Positions 1-8,701 of a stretch of DNA of 64,000 nucleotides are shown here, piece by piece. The notes beneath the pieces were generated by a model that saw only the letters and a program-made list of their open reading frames with translations, was not told the origin of the DNA and searched no databases. The stretch spans positions 712,989 to 776,988 of the forward strand of contig MTMF02000009.1 of NCBI GenBank assembly GCA_002011125.2, read 5' to 3'. The translations under genes were made by a program, and so were the position numbers. The DNA is from Candidatus Hydrothermarchaeum profundi. Its GTDB lineage: Archaea; Hydrothermarchaeota; Hydrothermarchaeia; Hydrothermarchaeales; Hydrothermarchaeaceae. How positions within the stretch are numbered: the first letter of the stretch is position 1; the number at the start of each line of letters is the position of its first letter.

Positions 1-2
1 AT

Positions 3-1034
3 GTTGGCGCTAGAATTCGTTCTTCTCCTGCGGTGGGCGATATTGACAAAGATGGCAATCCTGAAATCGCTATAGGTGGCGATAATAATCTATTTTATAC
101 GATAGCAATTGACAGAGATCTTGATAGAGATGGATTGTTCACTTCTGAAGAGGAGGCAATTGGAACTGACCCATATAACTATGATACAGATGGAGATGGA
201 TTGTTTGACGGTTTAGACAAATACCCCCTTGACTATGATAACGATGGCGTGCCTGATGCGGAGGACTTTCTCCCGACTATAAAAAGCGTATATGTTTATA
301 TAGGAATAGGAATAATCACTCTTCTTTTTATAAGTGCTTTATTAGCTGTGCGGAGAGTAGTTAGATGGAAGCTGTTAAAAGACCTTAAGAAAACTATCAG
401 ATACTTACCGGGTGATATCAAAAAGCATAAAGAAAGCATTTCTCGGATGCCTGAGAAGACTAAATTCTTGATAATATTATCTTTAGTTATTGGTGCGACG
501 GGTTTCATGGTTTTTAGTTTTAAGACCTACCTTTTCATAAATTATGATGAAAGATTTTGCTTAATAGGATGTCATCCCGCCACAAAAGTCATGCAGGAAC
601 CCTATTATCTTTGGCTGGAAAGTGTTCATGGAAAATATACTACTTGTCATGACTGTCATCATGCTAGTGTAACAGATAATATGATGCTCGTTTTTAAGAC
701 CATCCTAAAGAGGCCAATCGATATAGAAAAACACGCCCATATTGGAGTTGAAAAATGCTTGAAATGTCATGCAAGTGACGCTTTTCTAAAAAGAGAACAT
801 AACCCCCTTATATCTCCTTCAGTTATAGAGTTAAATAGCAGCGTTATCCCTCAGAGAAGCGGTCCGAGTATTGCTGGGCACGGGGTCCATGTTACAAGGG
901 AGAAAATACATTGTATTGAGTGTCATGCTAAGGAAGTTCACAGGTTTTTGCCTCAGAAGGAGATATGCGATAAGTGTCATTATGATCCTAGAGTTGGTCC
1001 TCCAAAAGAGTTTATAGGGGAGGGCGAGGAATGA
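3..1034 (+). CDS. VCBS/FG-GAP repeat - pentahaem cytochrome c membrane fusion (5'-truncated)
   Basis: The reading frame is open to the window edge, so the N-terminus is missing; the GTG at 33 lies inside an FG-GAP/VCBS motif (SSPAVGDIDKDGNPEI) and is not a credible start. Next come Asp-rich calcium-loop repeats (DTDGDGLFDG, DYDNDGVPDAED), a membrane segment, a basic linker, a second membrane segment, and a C-terminal domain with five CxxCH haem sites (CLIGCH at nt 559, CHDCH 645, CLKCH 756, CIECH 912, CDKCH 966). The haem part resembles the NapC/NirT style of membrane-anchored multihaem cytochromes, with the first haem straight after the membrane helix. The inferred role is electron transfer on the outer face of the membrane, coupled to a propeller-like extracellular domain. 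The next gene overlaps by 4 nt. Confidence 0.8.
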   Translation, partial: VGARIRSSPAVGDIDKDGNPEIAIGGDNNLFYTIAIDRDLDRDGLFTSEEEAIGTDPYNYDTDGDGLFDGLDKYPLDYDNDGVPDAEDFLPTIKSVYVYIGIGIITLLFISALLAVRRVVRWKLLKDLKKTIRYLPGDIKKHKESISRMPEKTKFLIILSLVIGATGFMVFSFKTYLFINYDERFCLIGCHPATKVMQEPYYLWLESVHGKYTTCHDCHHASVTDNMMLVFKTILKRPIDIEKHAHIGVEKCLKCHASDAFLKREHNPLISPSVIELNSSVIPQRSGPSIAGHGVHVTREKIHCIECHAKEVHRFLPQKEICDKCHYDPRVGPPKEFIGEGEE

Positions 1035-1441
1035 AGGGTATTAAATATTTCTACATATCTGTAATATTCGCTACTTATTCAATGATTCTTTTTAATGGCT
1101 TTTACTATCTCTTACTATGGAATTTTGATATCTTCATAAAAGTCGCTGATGATGTCCTTATAAAGGGCTTTCTAATAGGCTTTACTGGTGCATTAGCCTG
1201 TGATAAGTTGGATGTTGCAGGTTTCATTCCTTTCGGCTGGTTCGGCGCCTTAGCTGGGCTGCAATTAGCCGACTTTATATTTATGCTTGTAACTCCCTAT
1301 GGGTCTTATTGGGAAGAAGGTGTTAATTATGTGCTTGAAATCAATTTGCATATGGCGCTTGGACTGGTCGTAGGCACGGTAATATATTATGTGCTTGTAA
1401 ATCTAACGAAGATTCGACGTTTAATGGAGGTAATAAAATGA
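1031..1441 (+). CDS. Hypothetical four-helix membrane protein, partner of multihaem cytochrome
   Basis: A 136-residue protein with about four hydrophobic segments and no recognised family. Its ATG overlaps the stop of the multihaem cytochrome (ATGA), and its own stop overlaps the next start in the same way, so the three genes are translationally coupled. A strong purine-rich site (GGGGAGGGCGAGGA) precedes the start. A Cys and several acidic residues lie in or near helices, but there is no haem or Fe-S motif. Its position suggests a membrane partner of the cytochrome; the function is unknown. Confidence 0.6.
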   Translation: MKGIKYFYISVIFATYSMILFNGFYYLLLWNFDIFIKVADDVLIKGFLIGFTGALACDKLDVAGFIPFGWFGALAGLQLADFIFMLVTPYGSYWEEGVNYVLEINLHMALGLVVGTVIYYVLVNLTKIRRLMEVIK

Positions 1442-2337
1442 TGAAAAAAGTAATCGTAATCTTAATGCTGTTAGCAGTAGCAGGAGTGTCTAGTGGATTA
1501 GAAGGAGAGCCGAGGTATGCTCCATCTTCATATGAGCTCACAGAGAGAGCTTTAAGTTTTGATGAAATCACATTCAAAGCGTTAGTAGACTGGCAAGTGG
1601 TGAAGTTTGAGGTTTTAACAGAGGATGATCTTAAAAACTTAGACTTTTTAGGCAAGGTAGGTGATGAAGGCAAGGGGTTAGTATATGGGGAAATAGTGGA
1701 GTATGAGAAAAATGCAAGAGGCCTTACGGTTGTTGTTTTGGAGTTTAAGAATGAGATTGTTAGCAAAAAAGTTTTTGCTAGTGCGCTAAAATGGGCAAAG
1801 GCGAGAGGGGTAGTGGATTCACCGGAATTTGGGGATGAAGGATATGCTACTGGAGAGAAAAGCACTTTGCCTTATATCAACTGCTATCGTATGGGAAGGT
1901 TTATGGTCTTTGTTAAAGAAAGCGGGGCTTCCTTATACGAAGTGAAAATGATGGCTAGAAAAATCATGAAAGAGTTGATCCCATTATATGAGAAGGAGAT
2001 TTTGAGGATTGGTCCGTTTAAGATAACGTCGTATCAGTTTTATCCCTATATCCTAGCGGATAGTGGTGGAATACGTATATGGGGCCTAGATTTATATGTA
2101 AATAAAAATGTGCTTATAGGTATTATTGTAGGCGTTGTGTTGCTCGTTTTTTTAACTTTTATAGTGTTATCGATATTTATAATTAGAAGGGTAGGGAAAA
2201 AAAGAGCCATTGTGCCAGGAGGGGTTGCAGTGTTTTCAAGGAACAAGAAGGTGAAGGTCTACGAACATCTTAAAGATCCTCTATATTTGGAAGAGGGGAT
2301 ATACTATAAATTGAAGAGGATTTTCTCAAGGAAGTAG
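1438..2337 (+). CDS. Secreted/membrane-anchored hypothetical protein with C-terminal helix
   Basis: A 299-residue protein. It starts with a signal peptide (MMKKVIVILMLLAVAGVSSG), has an exported alpha/beta domain of about 195 residues, one strong membrane helix near residues 222-250 (LIGIIVGVVLLVFLTFIVLS) and a basic cytoplasmic tail. ATG ATG occur in tandem at 1438 and 1441; the first overlaps the upstream stop. There are no Cys pairs or metal motifs apart from one Cys. It is the third gene of the cytochrome operon and ends convergently with the CPBP gene, overlapping it by 12 nt. I do not recognise the family. Confidence 0.6.
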   Translation: MMKKVIVILMLLAVAGVSSGLEGEPRYAPSSYELTERALSFDEITFKALVDWQVVKFEVLTEDDLKNLDFLGKVGDEGKGLVYGEIVEYEKNARGLTVVVLEFKNEIVSKKVFASALKWAKARGVVDSPEFGDEGYATGEKSTLPYINCYRMGRFMVFVKESGASLYEVKMMARKIMKELIPLYEKEILRIGPFKITSYQFYPYILADSGGIRIWGLDLYVNKNVLIGIIVGVVLLVFLTFIVLSIFIIRRVGKKRAIVPGGVAVFSRNKKVKVYEHLKDPLYLEEGIYYKLKRIFSRK

Positions 2338-2934
2338 ATATGCGTAGTACACGAGAATATCAAAAATAGATGCTCCAATCCAGTGTGTTAAGGTAGAGGG
2401 TAGTATAGATCTTGTTTTTAAAGCGAGATATCCAAAGACTAATCCCGCAAAAAAAGAGTAGGGGATCTCAGGCCAGGGCTTACCTAAATGAATAAAGACA
2501 TAAAGTATAGAGTGGAGTAATATCGCCATTTTTCCGCCGATTTCCTTTTCTAAGCTGAAAAGTAGAAAACCTCTAAAAAAGAATTCAACATTGAAGATTA
2601 TGGCGAAAAGTACTATCCCTTCATAGAAGATAAAATTTTCAATACTTGAGATGTCCCAATAAGGGTAATAAAGCTGAAAACTCTTAAAGGTCGAAGCATA
2701 AACCATAATCGGAGATGCTAGGATAATTAATCCAATAGAATATTTTAACGATTCCTTTGAATTAAACTTTAAACCAACATTTTCTTTTTTAATACCCACA
2801 AAGTGCATGTAACCAAGAGGGAGTAATGTGAGCAAAACTATGTCCTTGAGTACTTCCAGCCATAGAATATGAAATTTAATTGCAAAATCAACAGATAATA
2901 AACCTAAAGCTAGAAAGATGGACGATTTTTTCAT
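2326..2934 (-). CDS. CPBP (CAAX-type) intramembrane protease family protein
   Basis: A 202-residue multi-helix membrane protein. The segment VEFFFRGFLLF matches CPBP motif 1 (EExxxR), with the first Glu replaced by Val and the second Glu and Arg kept. A second motif has His in YVFIHLG, and a third has His in THWIGAS. This family includes Rce1-type proteases and bacteriocin self-immunity proteins. The lost first Glu makes protease activity uncertain. It is monocistronic and divergent from the ABC ATPase gene. Confidence 0.7.
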   Translation of the reverse strand: MKKSSIFLALGLLSVDFAIKFHILWLEVLKDIVLLTLLPLGYMHFVGIKKENVGLKFNSKESLKYSIGLIILASPIMVYASTFKSFQLYYPYWDISSIENFIFYEGIVLFAIIFNVEFFFRGFLLFSLEKEIGGKMAILLHSILYVFIHLGKPWPEIPYSFFAGLVFGYLALKTRSILPSTLTHWIGASIFDILVYYAYLLP

Positions 2935-2984
2935 TTGCTAACTTCTTGCTTTTTTTTATTTGTTAATAATATTTGTTTGGATGC

Positions 2985-3686
2985 ATGATCGAGATTATCC
3001 ATCTCACCAAGAAATTTGGGGACTTGGTTGCAGTAGACGATCTTAATCTCAAAGTCAACAAAGGAGAGCTTTTTGGGATAATAGGGCCTAATGGCGCAGG
3101 TAAAACTACTGTTGTAAGAATCCTCTGTGGAGCATTACGACCTACGTCTGGTACAATCAGGGTAATGGGATATGATGTAGTTGAGGAGCCAATAAAGGTT
3201 AAAAGACACATAGGCTATCTCGCAGAGGAGCCTAACTTATATGAGAGAATGACTCCATTTAAATTGCTCAAGTTCTTTGGAGAATTATATGGTATGAATA
3301 GTTTTGAAAGAATAGAGGAACTGCTTGATATGGTGGGCTTATTGGATAGAGCTCACTCAAAAATCTCCACTTTTTCGAAAGGAATGCGGGAAAGACTAGC
3401 AATTGCACGAGCTCTACTCCACGATCCTGAGATCCTGGTTCTAGATGAGCCAACGATGGGGCTTGATCCAGGCACAGCAAGGACGATAAGGGAATTTATC
3501 GCTGGACAAAAAAAGCATAAAACTATTTTGATGTGCACTCATTACCTAGAAGAAGCAGAGATACTTTGTGATAGGATAGGGATCATGAATAATGGTAGGC
3601 TAGTTGCACTTGGAACTCCAAAAGAGCTGAAAGAAAAAATAGGCACGAATACACTAGAGGATGTCTTTGTACATTTTGTAAGATGA
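2985..3686 (+). CDS. ABC transporter ATP-binding protein (orphan)
   Basis: A typical ABC ATPase of about 234 residues: Walker A GPNGAGKTT, signature FSKGMRERLAIARALL (SKG in place of SGG), Walker B ILVLDEPTMGLDP and H-loop MCTHYLEEAE. The ATG at 2985 (MIEIIHLTKKFGD) is preferred to the upstream in-frame TTG at 2973 because the family begins this way. It resembles the CcmA/NatA-like drug/ABC-2 export subfamily. No permease gene is adjacent, so the membrane partner must be elsewhere or be an unrecognised neighbour. Confidence 0.85.
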   Translation: MIEIIHLTKKFGDLVAVDDLNLKVNKGELFGIIGPNGAGKTTVVRILCGALRPTSGTIRVMGYDVVEEPIKVKRHIGYLAEEPNLYERMTPFKLLKFFGELYGMNSFERIEELLDMVGLLDRAHSKISTFSKGMRERLAIARALLHDPEILVLDEPTMGLDPGTARTIREFIAGQKKHKTILMCTHYLEEAEILCDRIGIMNNGRLVALGTPKELKEKIGTNTLEDVFVHFVR

Positions 3687-3689
3687 AAA

Positions 3690-3956
3690 TCAGGTGGGAT
3701 AGTAATAATTCACTCCATTTATCCTTTCTCTAGCGAGGTACTTATACAGCATATAGTGATAGATGAACATGTTTATATTTCCCTCATCGGCATCGTAGCC
3801 CTTACTTCTTAACCTGCGGGTGATATCCTTGCACTTTAGTTTCTCACCTTTTCTCATCACACTAAGAATTGCTTTAACCTTGTTGGCTGTATTACCAAAC
3901 TTTCTCAATTCTTTCACCCCTTGCTTGGTTTTACAGCCTTGAGTAGTTGCGATCAC
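3690..3956 (-). CDS. Small winged-helix-like hypothetical protein
   Basis: An 88-residue basic protein. Its central part (VKAILSVMRKGEKLKCKDITRRL) followed by a helix and a short C-terminal strand pair (ERINGVNYYYPT) looks like a winged helix, with a wing ending in repeated Tyr. It is convergent with the ABC ATPase, 3 nt away. It may be a DNA-binding regulator; no family was recognised. Confidence 0.5.
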   Translation of the reverse strand: MIATTQGCKTKQGVKELRKFGNTANKVKAILSVMRKGEKLKCKDITRRLRSKGYDADEGNINMFIYHYMLYKYLARERINGVNYYYPT

Positions 3957-4283
3957 GGGTATATATGGTCTAATATCTCATATTTATATATTTCCGAGAA
4001 ATTATTTACGCTAAAGTATTAAAAAAGTCTTATATATAACTATTTTAGTTTTTCAAAGTTTAATTATGTTCATTTTTTTAAATTGCTTTAATTTTTCCTA
4101 GTTATATATTTTAAGATATTAAAAATCAATAATTTAAGTATTTAATTGTTTCTATTTGTTTCATAGTTGTCTAATTTTCTTTTTATTATTAATTTAATGC
4201 TTATTTTCGAATTAACAGTAAATTTAGTATTATATAAAAATTTATGGAAAAATTTATTATACTGCCTTTTTAAAGCATTTGTA
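3957..4283. other. A+T-rich intergenic region before the rhomboid gene
   Basis: This 327-nt, very A+T-rich stretch holds no convincing gene or stable hairpin. Its right half is an in-frame upstream extension of the rhomboid ORF from TTG 4167; without a ribosome binding site, that extension is doubtful. It probably carries the promoters of the two divergent flanking genes. Confidence 0.4.
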
Positions 4284-4892
4284 ATGATAACTTGGTTGTT
4301 AATAATCATAAATGTTGTTGTATATTTAGTAGTTGCTTACTTAAGTGGCGATTTATTAGAGATAAATGATATATACATTCGGGAGTTGGGTATCTCAAAA
4401 ATCTCCTTGTTACAGGGTAATTACTGGCAGATTTTAACTTCTATATTTATACATTTTAATCTTCCTCATCTAGGTTACAATATGATTTTTCTGATGATTT
4501 TTGGGCTGCGTGGCGAAGAGATTTATGGTAAAAAATTTTTATTGATATACTTCGGTTCTGGATTTTTCGCTGAACTGGTTTCTTTCATATACCCCCCTGC
4601 AACAATATCGGGTGGTGCATCTGGTGCTATTTTTGGCATATTAGGGGCTAATCTTATTGCTCTGAGAAATCTGTATTCTAAAGGTATATGGACTTCAGTA
4701 GTTTATGGTTTAGTGTTTTTTATATTAGCGATGTCTGAGTCTACCGGATTCCTTGCTCACCTCGCTGGGCTAATTTTTGGATTTACCGTAGGTTACTGGA
4801 TTACTCGTGATTGGTATGAAGCTGAAGAGGATGTTTCATTAGATAAAGAAGCTCTTGAAGCTCTTGAGAGAGAAATGCTTAAAGGTCTCTGA
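4284..4892 (+). CDS. Rhomboid family intramembrane serine protease
   Basis: A polytopic membrane protein of about 202 residues from ATG 4284 (MITWLLIIINVVVYLV); an in-frame TTG at 4167 would add 39 residues. Rhomboid hallmarks are present: HFNLPHLGYNM (the HxxxN-type loop), catalytic Ser in GGASGAIFG, and catalytic His in FLAHLAGLIFGF. Rhomboids cleave membrane helices within the lipid bilayer. The C-terminal tail is acidic. The gene ends convergently with ftr, overlapping it by 14 nt. Its substrate is unknown. Confidence 0.85.
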   Translation: MITWLLIIINVVVYLVVAYLSGDLLEINDIYIRELGISKISLLQGNYWQILTSIFIHFNLPHLGYNMIFLMIFGLRGEEIYGKKFLLIYFGSGFFAELVSFIYPPATISGGASGAIFGILGANLIALRNLYSKGIWTSVVYGLVFFILAMSESTGFLAHLAGLIFGFTVGYWITRDWYEAEEDVSLDKEALEALEREMLKGL

Positions 4893-5748
4893 GCCATATC
4901 TTATATTTGCCCAGCTTTCCTCCATAATTTCCGGCTGAAATTTTTACTACTCCATCAACATCTCTAACACTATTAAGAGCTGCTCGCATTGCATTTTTTA
5001 CAGAGCTTAAGTCTAGACCATTTATAACAATCTCGGGTATAGAAGAAACTCCTTCAGGTACCTTAGAATCCTCTATTTTATCCCTTAATGAAGGACAAAA
5101 AGGATGATTTGTAGTGGGTCCTATCTCCGGAAACTTGGTTTCTACTTTAGACCCCGCGCTACAGACACCAAAAGGTGTAATTGCTCCGTCTACCTCACTA
5201 ACAGCTTTTAATGCTTTTTCACCCGCTTCTAGTGCCGTTTCCTCATCTTTACAGAAAAACCAGAGGTTGCCTCCCATAATTCCTTTCCCATATCCGATAT
5301 ATCGTTCTATGAGGAAGTCTCCCATCATTAATGGAATACTGATAAGCTTTCTCCTAAAAAGCTCTACTTCCTCCTCATATCCGTCTCCGCAATGTCCTAC
5401 TCTCCGCATCATATCTAATTTAGTCTTACTATCAAGCGCGTTGAAAACTCTAGTTGTTGGCACCACTAAAATTCCCTGTCTAATTCTAATTGAATACTCG
5501 TATTCGAATTTATCTAAACCATCGGTATAATTTCCCCACACTTGTATTATTGCTCCTACTCTTCCGTCAGGGGTTCTTTCTTTTTTTAGTATTTTTTCTA
5601 TTCCTCCCTCAGTTCTTCCAATAACTGTAGAAGGTAGACAGGTAGAACCATGAGCGGCTCTGTGAAGATATTTCTCGTTTTTTGCGGTTATTATTATTCT
5701 CGAGAAATAGCCATCAAAGGCCTCACAGAAAGTGTCTTCTATTTCCAT
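4879..5748 (-). CDS. ftr: Formylmethanofuran:tetrahydromethanopterin formyltransferase
   Basis: A 289-residue soluble enzyme that transfers the formyl group between methanofuran and tetrahydromethanopterin in the archaeal C1 (Wood-Ljungdahl methyl) branch. It matches the Ftr family from end to end: N-terminal EIEDTFCEAFDGYFSRIIITA, central GDGYEEEVELFRRKLISIP, and C-terminal EIVINGL followed by VVKISAGNYGGKLGKY. The length is normal (about 297). It starts 7 nt downstream of the disulfide oxidoreductase gene on the same strand, suggesting a two-gene operon. It implies H4MPT-dependent C1 metabolism, in keeping with the MfnD and MfnE candidates further along. Confidence 0.95.
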   Translation of the reverse strand: MEIEDTFCEAFDGYFSRIIITAKNEKYLHRAAHGSTCLPSTVIGRTEGGIEKILKKERTPDGRVGAIIQVWGNYTDGLDKFEYEYSIRIRQGILVVPTTRVFNALDSKTKLDMMRRVGHCGDGYEEEVELFRRKLISIPLMMGDFLIERYIGYGKGIMGGNLWFFCKDEETALEAGEKALKAVSEVDGAITPFGVCSAGSKVETKFPEIGPTTNHPFCPSLRDKIEDSKVPEGVSSIPEIVINGLDLSSVKNAMRAALNSVRDVDGVVKISAGNYGGKLGKYKIWLRDL

Positions 5749-5755
5749 ATCCCAC

Positions 5756-6412
5756 TCAACTTGATGAAGATTTTTTATATGCCTCGATTACCTTCTCAAG
5801 GAATTCTGTTTCTGGCACGGCTCCTAAGATTTCAATGTTTTCGTTTATTATTGTCTTGGGAGTAGCTGTAACTTGGTATTTGAGTGCCTGATCAGGAAAT
5901 TCTTGAGCTTCAATCGCTTCGCCCTTTATATATTCGTTTTCAATTGCAAATTGGTGAGCAATCCGAACTGCCGAAGGGCAGTAGGGGCATGTGGGAAGTA
6001 CAAAGACTTTTATATTTATGGGTTTATCTATTGCTTTCAGCTTTTCTTTTATATCCCGGGCTAGTGTACTTTCCCCTCTGGAAACATCTAAGAGGGCTTC
6101 AAGGAAGGCAGCGTATTCAAAGCCGGCAGGTATTCCGTAGAATCTGATGCCATAATCCTTTGAACTCACTGGTACTATAGCAGGGATTCTTTCTATTCCG
6201 TATTTTTTCACTTTGTCGCCGTCTTTTTGGAAATCATAAATTTCCATATCCAATTTCTCAGAGAGGTTGCTTGTCTCCATAAGTATGTTTCTTGTTTCAC
6301 TACATGTTGGGCATTCAAATTCTTGAGTAAAAAACAGGATCTTTATATCTCTGTCTAAGTTTTCCAGTTTTTCCTTTATCTTTTTTTTATCTTCATCAGA
6401 TAGAAGTCCCAT
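5756..6412 (-). CDS. Protein disulfide oxidoreductase (PDO), double thioredoxin fold
   Basis: A 218-residue protein with two thioredoxin-like domains, each with a redox motif: CPTC near residue 34 and CPYC near residue 142. Cis-Pro positions follow in each half (RIPAIV and TATPKT). This is the cytosolic PDO of hyperthermophilic archaea and bacteria, which forms and isomerises disulfides in intracellular proteins, so it supports a thermophilic host. It lies directly upstream of ftr on the same strand. Confidence 0.9.
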   Translation of the reverse strand: MGLLSDEDKKKIKEKLENLDRDIKILFFTQEFECPTCSETRNILMETSNLSEKLDMEIYDFQKDGDKVKKYGIERIPAIVPVSSKDYGIRFYGIPAGFEYAAFLEALLDVSRGESTLARDIKEKLKAIDKPINIKVFVLPTCPYCPSAVRIAHQFAIENEYIKGEAIEAQEFPDQALKYQVTATPKTIINENIEILGAVPETEFLEKVIEAYKKSSSS

Positions 6413-6512
6413 TAAAATTACCTAAATTAGATTTTGGCGTTAATCCGTTTTATAATTTTTTAAAGCTAATCCCTTTTACTTTTAAATTAGAAAGTGGTCT
6501 CCAAAAACGGAG

Positions 6513-7904
6513 TTATTTTTTAGACTTTATTAGGAGCCAATTCTTTTCCCCAGCTTTTTTAAACCTTAGAAGTACGTATAAACCTCGCATTTTACTGCCT
6601 TTAACATTGAATTCTATCTTATTTTCTTTCCAACTTAATTCTTCATAGCTTCCCTTATCCCATATCTTCACTATGCCAGCACCATACTCATCTTCAGGTA
6701 TTAAGCCTTCGAAATTACTATACTCTATTGGATGATCCTCGGTCTCTATGGCAAGCCTCTTATCTCCAGTCTCCAAAGGCGGCCCTTTAGGTATAGCCCA
6801 GCTTTTAAGAACACCGTCTTTCTCTAACCTAAGATCATAGTGTAATCTGCGTGCATGATGTTCATGTACTACAAAATATTTATTATGCTGTTTTCTCGAC
6901 TCGCCTACGGGCTCAGAGGTTTTATTGAATTTACTCTTAGAGCGGTATTCTTGTAGTGTATCTGGTTTTATCTGATCTAAAGTACATTCTCTCGGCATCT
7001 TATCCAATCTGAGTCTAATGAATCTTGGCATTCGTAGCTTGCCTTCCCTAGTAATTGACTGATATCCCACTTCACAGACGAGTTCTGGTTTTAGCCAGGT
7101 AATATCCTCAGGGAGATCAGCTCCGCTGAGTATTCCTTCTTTAACCTGCAACTCTTCAAAAACTTTTATCAACTTTCTCATTTCCGCTTCTGAGAAACCG
7201 GTTCCAACTTTCCCTACGTATAAGGGCGTGGCGTGGCTATAGAGACCTAGAATTAGTGCGCCAAAAGTTTCTCGCCTACTCTTTTTCCCTTTGGTGTATC
7301 CGAAGATTACACAGTCGCAGGTTTTAATTTTCTTTATTTTAAGCCAGTCACTACTCCTTCTCCCCGGTTTATATGAACTCTGCTTCTTCTTCGCGATTAT
7401 ACCCTCCATGCCTCTTTTTATAGCTGCTTCGTAATATGCCTCACCTATCTCTTCTACATATATCGACAATACAACATATTTTCCTTCCTTAACGAACTCT
7501 TCCAACATCTTCTTTCGCTCGGTAAGAGGTAAGTCGAGCAGGGGCTCTCCTTCTTTTTCCAAAATATCGAATATCACATAGGTTGCAGGGAATTTTTTAG
7601 AGAGGAGTTTAATGGTCTTTGCTGAGTTAGTCTGGGCTCTTTCTATGAGTCTTTGAAAGTCGATTTGTCCTTCAGTCAGTACAATTATCTCCCCATCGAG
7701 CACTATATCCTTCGCGAGTTTTTTCAACTCAGCTAATTCAGGGAAATTGTACTTTAGTTCGCGTTGTGTCCTGCTTCGTATGCTAAATTCTTCATTGATG
7801 TAGCTTATGGCTCTAATCCCATCCCACTTTATTTCAAAGATCCAGTCTTTAGAGGAAAAAGGAGCTTCTGCAGATTGAGCCAGCATAGGCTTATAGTATC
7901 TCAT
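6513..7904 (-). CDS. ATP-dependent DNA ligase fused to LigD-type 3'-phosphoesterase domain
   Basis: A 463-residue protein. The N-terminal part is a nucleotidyltransferase ligase with the adenylation Lys in EIKWDGIRA (about residue 26), DGEIIV, GMEGIIAKK and KIKKIKTCD (motif V-like), then an OB domain. From about residue 340 a phosphoesterase domain follows (HARRLHYDLRLE, SWAIPKGP, EDEYGAGIVKIW), the part that trims 3'-phosphates and ribonucleotides in LigD. The order ligase-PE differs from PE-ligase-polymerase in Pseudomonas LigD. It is the last gene of the NHEJ operon, overlapping Ku by 4 nt. Confidence 0.92.
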   Translation of the reverse strand: MRYYKPMLAQSAEAPFSSKDWIFEIKWDGIRAISYINEEFSIRSRTQRELKYNFPELAELKKLAKDIVLDGEIIVLTEGQIDFQRLIERAQTNSAKTIKLLSKKFPATYVIFDILEKEGEPLLDLPLTERKKMLEEFVKEGKYVVLSIYVEEIGEAYYEAAIKRGMEGIIAKKKQSSYKPGRRSSDWLKIKKIKTCDCVIFGYTKGKKSRRETFGALILGLYSHATPLYVGKVGTGFSEAEMRKLIKVFEELQVKEGILSGADLPEDITWLKPELVCEVGYQSITREGKLRMPRFIRLRLDKMPRECTLDQIKPDTLQEYRSKSKFNKTSEPVGESRKQHNKYFVVHEHHARRLHYDLRLEKDGVLKSWAIPKGPPLETGDKRLAIETEDHPIEYSNFEGLIPEDEYGAGIVKIWDKGSYEELSWKENKIEFNVKGSKMRGLYVLLRFKKAGEKNWLLIKSKK

Positions 7905-8701
7905 TTTTTCTCAAGCTGTTTTATGGTTTCCTTAAGTGCTACCATAAGCTCTTTAACTTCCTCTTTCTTAGGCTTCTCTACTACCACCTTCTCGCCCTTC
8001 ATTTTCTTTTCTATAAGCTCCTCAATTTTTTCCTTAAAGGAGTCTTTATATCCTGTAATATCGAACTCACCGGAAAGATTTTCAATTATCTTTATAGCTA
8101 AATCAACCTCTTCGGGGTTAGGTTCCTTTAGCTCTTTTAGCTCTTCTATACCCCTTGGGTCGACGACTTCGTATGGGTATCTTAGGGTTGTAAGTATGAG
8201 TGCTCCTTTATACTCATACACAAGTGCAGGATATTCCTTTGTTCTCAAAGTTATCTTCCCCACTCCAGCTTTTCCAAGTCTTTGAAGAGCTGTAAGTAGA
8301 AGACTATAAGCCTCTTCATTCTTATCTGGTGCTAGAATATAGGACTTATCAAAGTATACCGGATCTACAGATAGAAAATCGATGAACTTGTCTATATGTA
8401 TCTTCTTATCAGATTCGGGCTTTATAGCCTCGAGTTCGTCCTTTTCAAAAACAACGAATTCATTTTTTCCTACTTCATATCCCTTCACTATTTCACTCCA
8501 GCTGACTTCCTTCTCATCTTTTGAGCATATTCTCTTATATTTCAATGGATGTCCATTTTCTTTGTGAAGGAGTTTGAATGAAAATGCGTGTTCTTTTATC
8601 ATAGGATAAAGCTTCACAGGGACATTAACTAGACCAATGCTAATATTTCCGCTCCAAATAGCTTTTCTAGGCGTCGGGGTCTTTTCTTCCTCTCTGCCCA
8701 T
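7901..8701 (-). CDS. ku: Prokaryotic Ku DNA end-binding protein
   Basis: A 266-residue Ku core protein: RKAIWSGNISIGLVNVPVKLY at the start, then YKRICSKDEKEVSWSEIVKGYE, ILAPDKNEEAYSLL and GALILTTLRYPYEV, ending in a Lys/Glu-rich tail. Ku homodimers ring broken DNA ends and recruit the LigD polymerase and ligase for non-homologous end joining. The gene sits between polymerase and ligase genes; its ATG follows the polymerase stop directly (TAAATG) and its stop overlaps the ligase start. Confidence 0.95.
   Translation of the reverse strand: MGREEEKTPTPRKAIWSGNISIGLVNVPVKLYPMIKEHAFSFKLLHKENGHPLKYKRICSKDEKEVSWSEIVKGYEVGKNEFVVFEKDELEAIKPESDKKIHIDKFIDFLSVDPVYFDKSYILAPDKNEEAYSLLLTALQRLGKAGVGKITLRTKEYPALVYEYKGALILTTLRYPYEVVDPRGIEELKELKEPNPEEVDLAIKIIENLSGEFDITGYKDSFKEKIEELIEKKMKGEKVVVEKPKKEEVKELMVALKETIKQLEKK

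Noticed and set aside
1341-1865. Long antisense frame of 174 codons
   Set aside because: It is opposite the coupled membrane-protein genes, has Ser/Pro-rich shadow composition and no ribosome site.
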